Source: Candidatus Eisenbergiella intestinipullorum
GTDB taxonomy: Bacteria > Bacillota > Clostridia > Lachnospirales > Lachnospiraceae
Assembly: GCA_019119815.1 (NCBI GenBank)
Contig: DWWH01000004.1
Location: 1 to 64,000 of the forward strand
DNA: 64,000 nt
Direction of reading: 5' to 3'
Shown: positions 61,717-64,000 of the stretch, in pieces
How the letters are laid out: the number at the start of each line of letters is the position of its first letter
How positions within the stretch are numbered: the first letter of the stretch is position 1
Notes under the pieces: generated by a model
Told to the model about the DNA's origin: nothing
The model's database searches: none
What the model saw: only the letters and a program-made list of their open reading frames with translations
Program-made: the position numbers and the translations under genes

Positions 61717-63297
61717 ATGGGCAAATATTTTAATACGAACGGTTGTTGTGATCCCAGACGCCATTATATGGTCAATCTTTCCTCACGTCTGCAAGAAATA
61801 AAACAGATGATAGATGACGGACAATATTTTTCCATAAACCGGGCAAGACAGTATGGAAAAACCACCCTGATTCACGGCCTTGTTGATTTCCTTCGAAAGG
61901 ATTATGAGGTTCTGAGTCTGGATTTTCAAATGCTCAGCTTTGAGGACTTTAAAAACGAGTCTTATTTTACTGCGGCTTTTTCCAGAGAGCTTCTGGAAGC
62001 CTCCGCGCATATTCCTGATTCTGTCAGGGAAAATCTGGAAAGATTTTCTATGGAGCCTGATCCGGCAGTCACTCTGTCCCTTTTATTTAAAACACTGGTT
62101 CAGTGGTGTGAGCTGTCAGAGCGGAAGATTGTATTGATTATTGATGAGGTTGATTCTGCGACAAACAATCAGGTATTTCTTGATTTTCTTTCTCAGCTGC
62201 GTGCCTATTACCTGAAACGCGATCGGGTGGCAGCCTTTCAGTCCGTTATCCTGGCGGGCGTATATGATGTCAAAAATATCCGGCGGAAAATCCGCCCGGA
62301 TGAAGAACACAGAACGAACAGCCCCTGGAATATAGCGGCTGATTTCCTTGTTGATATGAGCTTTTCTATTTCTGAAATTGCCGGAATGTTACAGGAATAC
62401 GAATCCGACCACCAGACAGGAATGGATATTTCGCTTATGTCTGAGCTTCTGTATGCCTCTACTTCCGGATACCCTTATCTGGTCTCCCGGTTATGTAAAC
62501 TAATCGATGAAAGGATTTCCGGCACAAAGGAATTTCCGGATAAAACCAGCGCATGGACGAGGGCCGGTTATCTGGAAGCCGAGAAGCAGCTCCTCACAGA
62601 GCGCAATACGCTGTTTGAATCCCTGGTAAATAAACTCACCGACTATCCTCAGCTTCGAACCGTACTTTACAAGCTTCTGTTTACCGGAAAGGCGATTCCC
62701 TATAATCCGCTCAACCAGTACATCGACACGGCTGAGATGTTTGGGTTTGTCAAAAACAGCAACGGGAACGCCGTCGTTGCCAACCGTATTTTTGAATCCG
62801 TCCTGTATAATCTGTTCCTGTCACAGGAATATATGCAAAGCAGAGAATATGACGCCGGTCTGCAGGAGAAGAACCAGTTTATTGTCAAAGGCCATCTGAA
62901 TATGAGAAAAGTCCTTGAAAAATTTGTTGAACATCTCACTTCCCTGTATGGAGACCGAAAAGAAACTTTTCTGGAAGAAGATGGAAGAAGATATTTTATG
63001 CTTTATTTAAAGCCTATCATAAATGGCGTGGGAAACTGTTATGTAGAGCCCGAAACACGGAACCGGGAGCGCATGGATCTGGTCATTGACTATCGTGGGG
63101 AACAATTTGTCCTTGAGCTGAAAATCTGGCGGGGGAACGCTTACAATACGAGAGGAGAAAAGCAGCTTTCCGGGTATCTCGATTATTTTCATCTGCAGAA
63201 GGGATATATGCTCAGTTTTAATTTTAACAAAACAAAGCAGGTTGGTATCCAGGAAATCTCCGTCGGAGATAAGCTTCTGATCGAAGCGGTTGTCTGA
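61717..63297 (+). CDS. AAA-like ATPase with C-terminal PD-(D/E)XK nuclease-like domain
   Basis: A 526-residue protein. The N-terminal ATPase has a P-loop variant in SINRARQYGKTTLIHGL (about 44-60; the first glycine is replaced, as usual in this AAA-like family) and Walker B KIVLIIDEVDSA (about 140). The C-terminus carries RMDLVIDYRGEQFVLELKIW (about 460-480), with D and ExK of a PD-(D/E)XK fold. These genes are common, often multicopy, in gut bacteria and of unproven role; mobility or defence has been suggested. The coding sequence is richer in A+T than its neighbours, suggesting transfer. Confidence 0.8.
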   Translation: MGKYFNTNGCCDPRRHYMVNLSSRLQEIKQMIDDGQYFSINRARQYGKTTLIHGLVDFLRKDYEVLSLDFQMLSFEDFKNESYFTAAFSRELLEASAHIPDSVRENLERFSMEPDPAVTLSLLFKTLVQWCELSERKIVLIIDEVDSATNNQVFLDFLSQLRAYYLKRDRVAAFQSVILAGVYDVKNIRRKIRPDEEHRTNSPWNIAADFLVDMSFSISEIAGMLQEYESDHQTGMDISLMSELLYASTSGYPYLVSRLCKLIDERISGTKEFPDKTSAWTRAGYLEAEKQLLTERNTLFESLVNKLTDYPQLRTVLYKLLFTGKAIPYNPLNQYIDTAEMFGFVKNSNGNAVVANRIFESVLYNLFLSQEYMQSREYDAGLQEKNQFIVKGHLNMRKVLEKFVEHLTSLYGDRKETFLEEDGRRYFMLYLKPIINGVGNCYVEPETRNRERMDLVIDYRGEQFVLELKIWRGNAYNTRGEKQLSGYLDYFHLQKGYMLSFNFNKTKQVGIQEISVGDKLLIEAVV

Positions 63298-63544
63298 GTC
63301 CATATGACAGGAAACCAGATAAAGGATGAATGATAAATTCCTGTGTTGCAGTATATGATGGAGCAACAGATATTCTTTTTTTGCATCTTTCTGTAAATAT
63401 TGCATTGGACAAATTGCGCTAAAAAGCCTGTCCTCAACGGCCATCGTCTAAAAACGGCGGCCATTGAGGATGTTTCCTGTTGTTTTGTCATAATGTAAAA
63501 GTTAAAAAGTATCTGAGGCCGGAGCTTTCCTGATCCGCGCTGCC
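63298..63544. other. Spacer with inverted repeat
   Basis: Contains CCTCAACGGCC (63432-63442)/GGCCATTGAGG (63459-63469), one mismatch, with A-rich left and T-rich right flanks. It probably terminates both converging genes. Otherwise nothing recognised. Confidence 0.55.
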
Positions 63545-64000
63545 TCAGACATGGGAAAGCCGTTTCTCTCTGCCTGTTTCTGCAGGACCAAACGCCAACA
63601 GAACCGCCCCCGCGAGAAAAAGCAGCCCCTGAGCCGCGATGACGGAACCCGGCATGGAAAACGACGGATCCGGTACTCCCATCGTAATCGCCCATGTGGA
63701 AAAGAAGCTGCCGTTTAAGATCCCAAAAGGCTCCGGCAGCGGAAGCGCCATGCAGAGAAAAGGAAACGCCATCCACACATAGAGAAGCTTTGGGCTGATC
63801 CGCCCCAGAAGCCGGCCGCTTCCAAGGGCGAATACCAGAGAGGGAAGCAGCGCGGCCAGAGCGGGAAGAATCAGCTCTCCCCAGACATGCCAGCCAAAAT
63901 ACCAGGCATAAAAAAACAGCGCTTCCCCAATACAGGCCAATGCCAGAAGGCCGCATCCCGCTGCCGCCGCGGCGAATCTGGAAAGCTCATAACGCCGGGG
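63545..64000 (-). CDS. Multi-span membrane protein, C-terminal part (cut by window end)
   Basis: An open frame that runs past the window edge without a stop. The visible 151 residues have four or five hydrophobic segments (LLALACIGEALFFYAWYFG, LILPALAALLPSLVFALGSG, LLYVWMAFPFLCMALPLPEP, VIAAQGLLFLAGAVLLAFGP) and end ETGREKRLSHV. It may be an integral membrane transporter or permease, but no family motif is visible. The ATG at 63940 is internal. Confidence 0.65.
   Translation of the reverse strand, partial: PRRYELSRFAAAAAGCGLLALACIGEALFFYAWYFGWHVWGELILPALAALLPSLVFALGSGRLLGRISPKLLYVWMAFPFLCMALPLPEPFGILNGSFFSTWAITMGVPDPSFSMPGSVIAAQGLLFLAGAVLLAFGPAETGREKRLSHV

Overview
The window reads as chromosome of an anaerobic, gut-type clostridium, most likely Lachnospiraceae. 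This is inferred from moderately high G+C, strong AGGAGG-type ribosome sites, pyruvate phosphate dikinase, a giant 2-hydroxyacyl-CoA dehydratase activase, a two-chain HisZ/HisG enzyme, a GH29 fucosidase, BioY, and VanW- and YqzL-type Firmicutes proteins. No rRNA, tRNA or CRISPR array was seen. Most genes are housekeeping or biosynthetic. Accessory DNA is limited to one broken IS110-type element (about 40.06-41.58 kb) and one AT-richer ATPase/nuclease gene (61.7-63.3 kb).

Layout. 0-3 kb: an internally deleted xpt and a GH29 fucosidase divergent from a frameshifted AraC regulator. 3-6.2 kb: a duplicated membrane protein, asparaginase and small proteins. 6.2-11.9 kb (minus strand): a VanW protein and a 1450-residue activase. 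12.2-14.4 kb: a rhomboid-like protein and a sigma-like protein lacking promoter-recognition regions. 14.4-16.3 kb: a deleted flavodoxin, then bioY under a clear BirA operator, and a Nudix hydrolase. 16.5-24.9 kb: an M16C protease, a DUF4349 lipoprotein, era-yqzL-recO, a lipoprotein and glycyl-tRNA synthetase. 25-30.5 kb: ppdK and a metH-type methionine synthase. 31.1-38.2 kb: branched-chain amino acid genes ilvB, ilvN, a second ilvN/ilvH, ilvC, a divergent LysR gene, leuC and leuD. 38.4-46.8 kb: redox proteins, the IS110 remnant, DUF3737, an AlkZ-like protein, DegV and mgtE behind a long structured leader. 47-51.6 kb: a truncated XRE gene, a two-component system and a lipoprotein. 51.6-53.8 kb: an RluA enzyme, RecU and a Nudix enzyme. 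53.9-59.4 kb: a partial histidine cluster, hisZ-G-D-B-IE, with no hisA, F, H or C. 59.6-64 kb: a MATE pump under a near-perfect 30-bp palindrome, small and accessory genes, and a membrane protein cut by the window end.

The most unusual signals are RNA- or DNA-structural. Family 1 is a three-hairpin element of about 135-143 bp with three copies (479-612, 50682-50824, 59407-59541). Each copy starts 32-36 bp after a stop codon, and its stems differ in sequence but keep pairing. Family 2 is a multi-hairpin leader of about 135 bp (1-140 and 55157-55289) that ends in a ribosome site and start codon before two unrelated genes, xpt' and hisG, again with covarying stems. A third structured region precedes mgtE, where an M-box would be expected but was not found. 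Five genes show decay: two in-frame central deletions (xpt, flavodoxin), two one-base deletions (AraC, IS110 transposase) and one 5' truncation (XRE).
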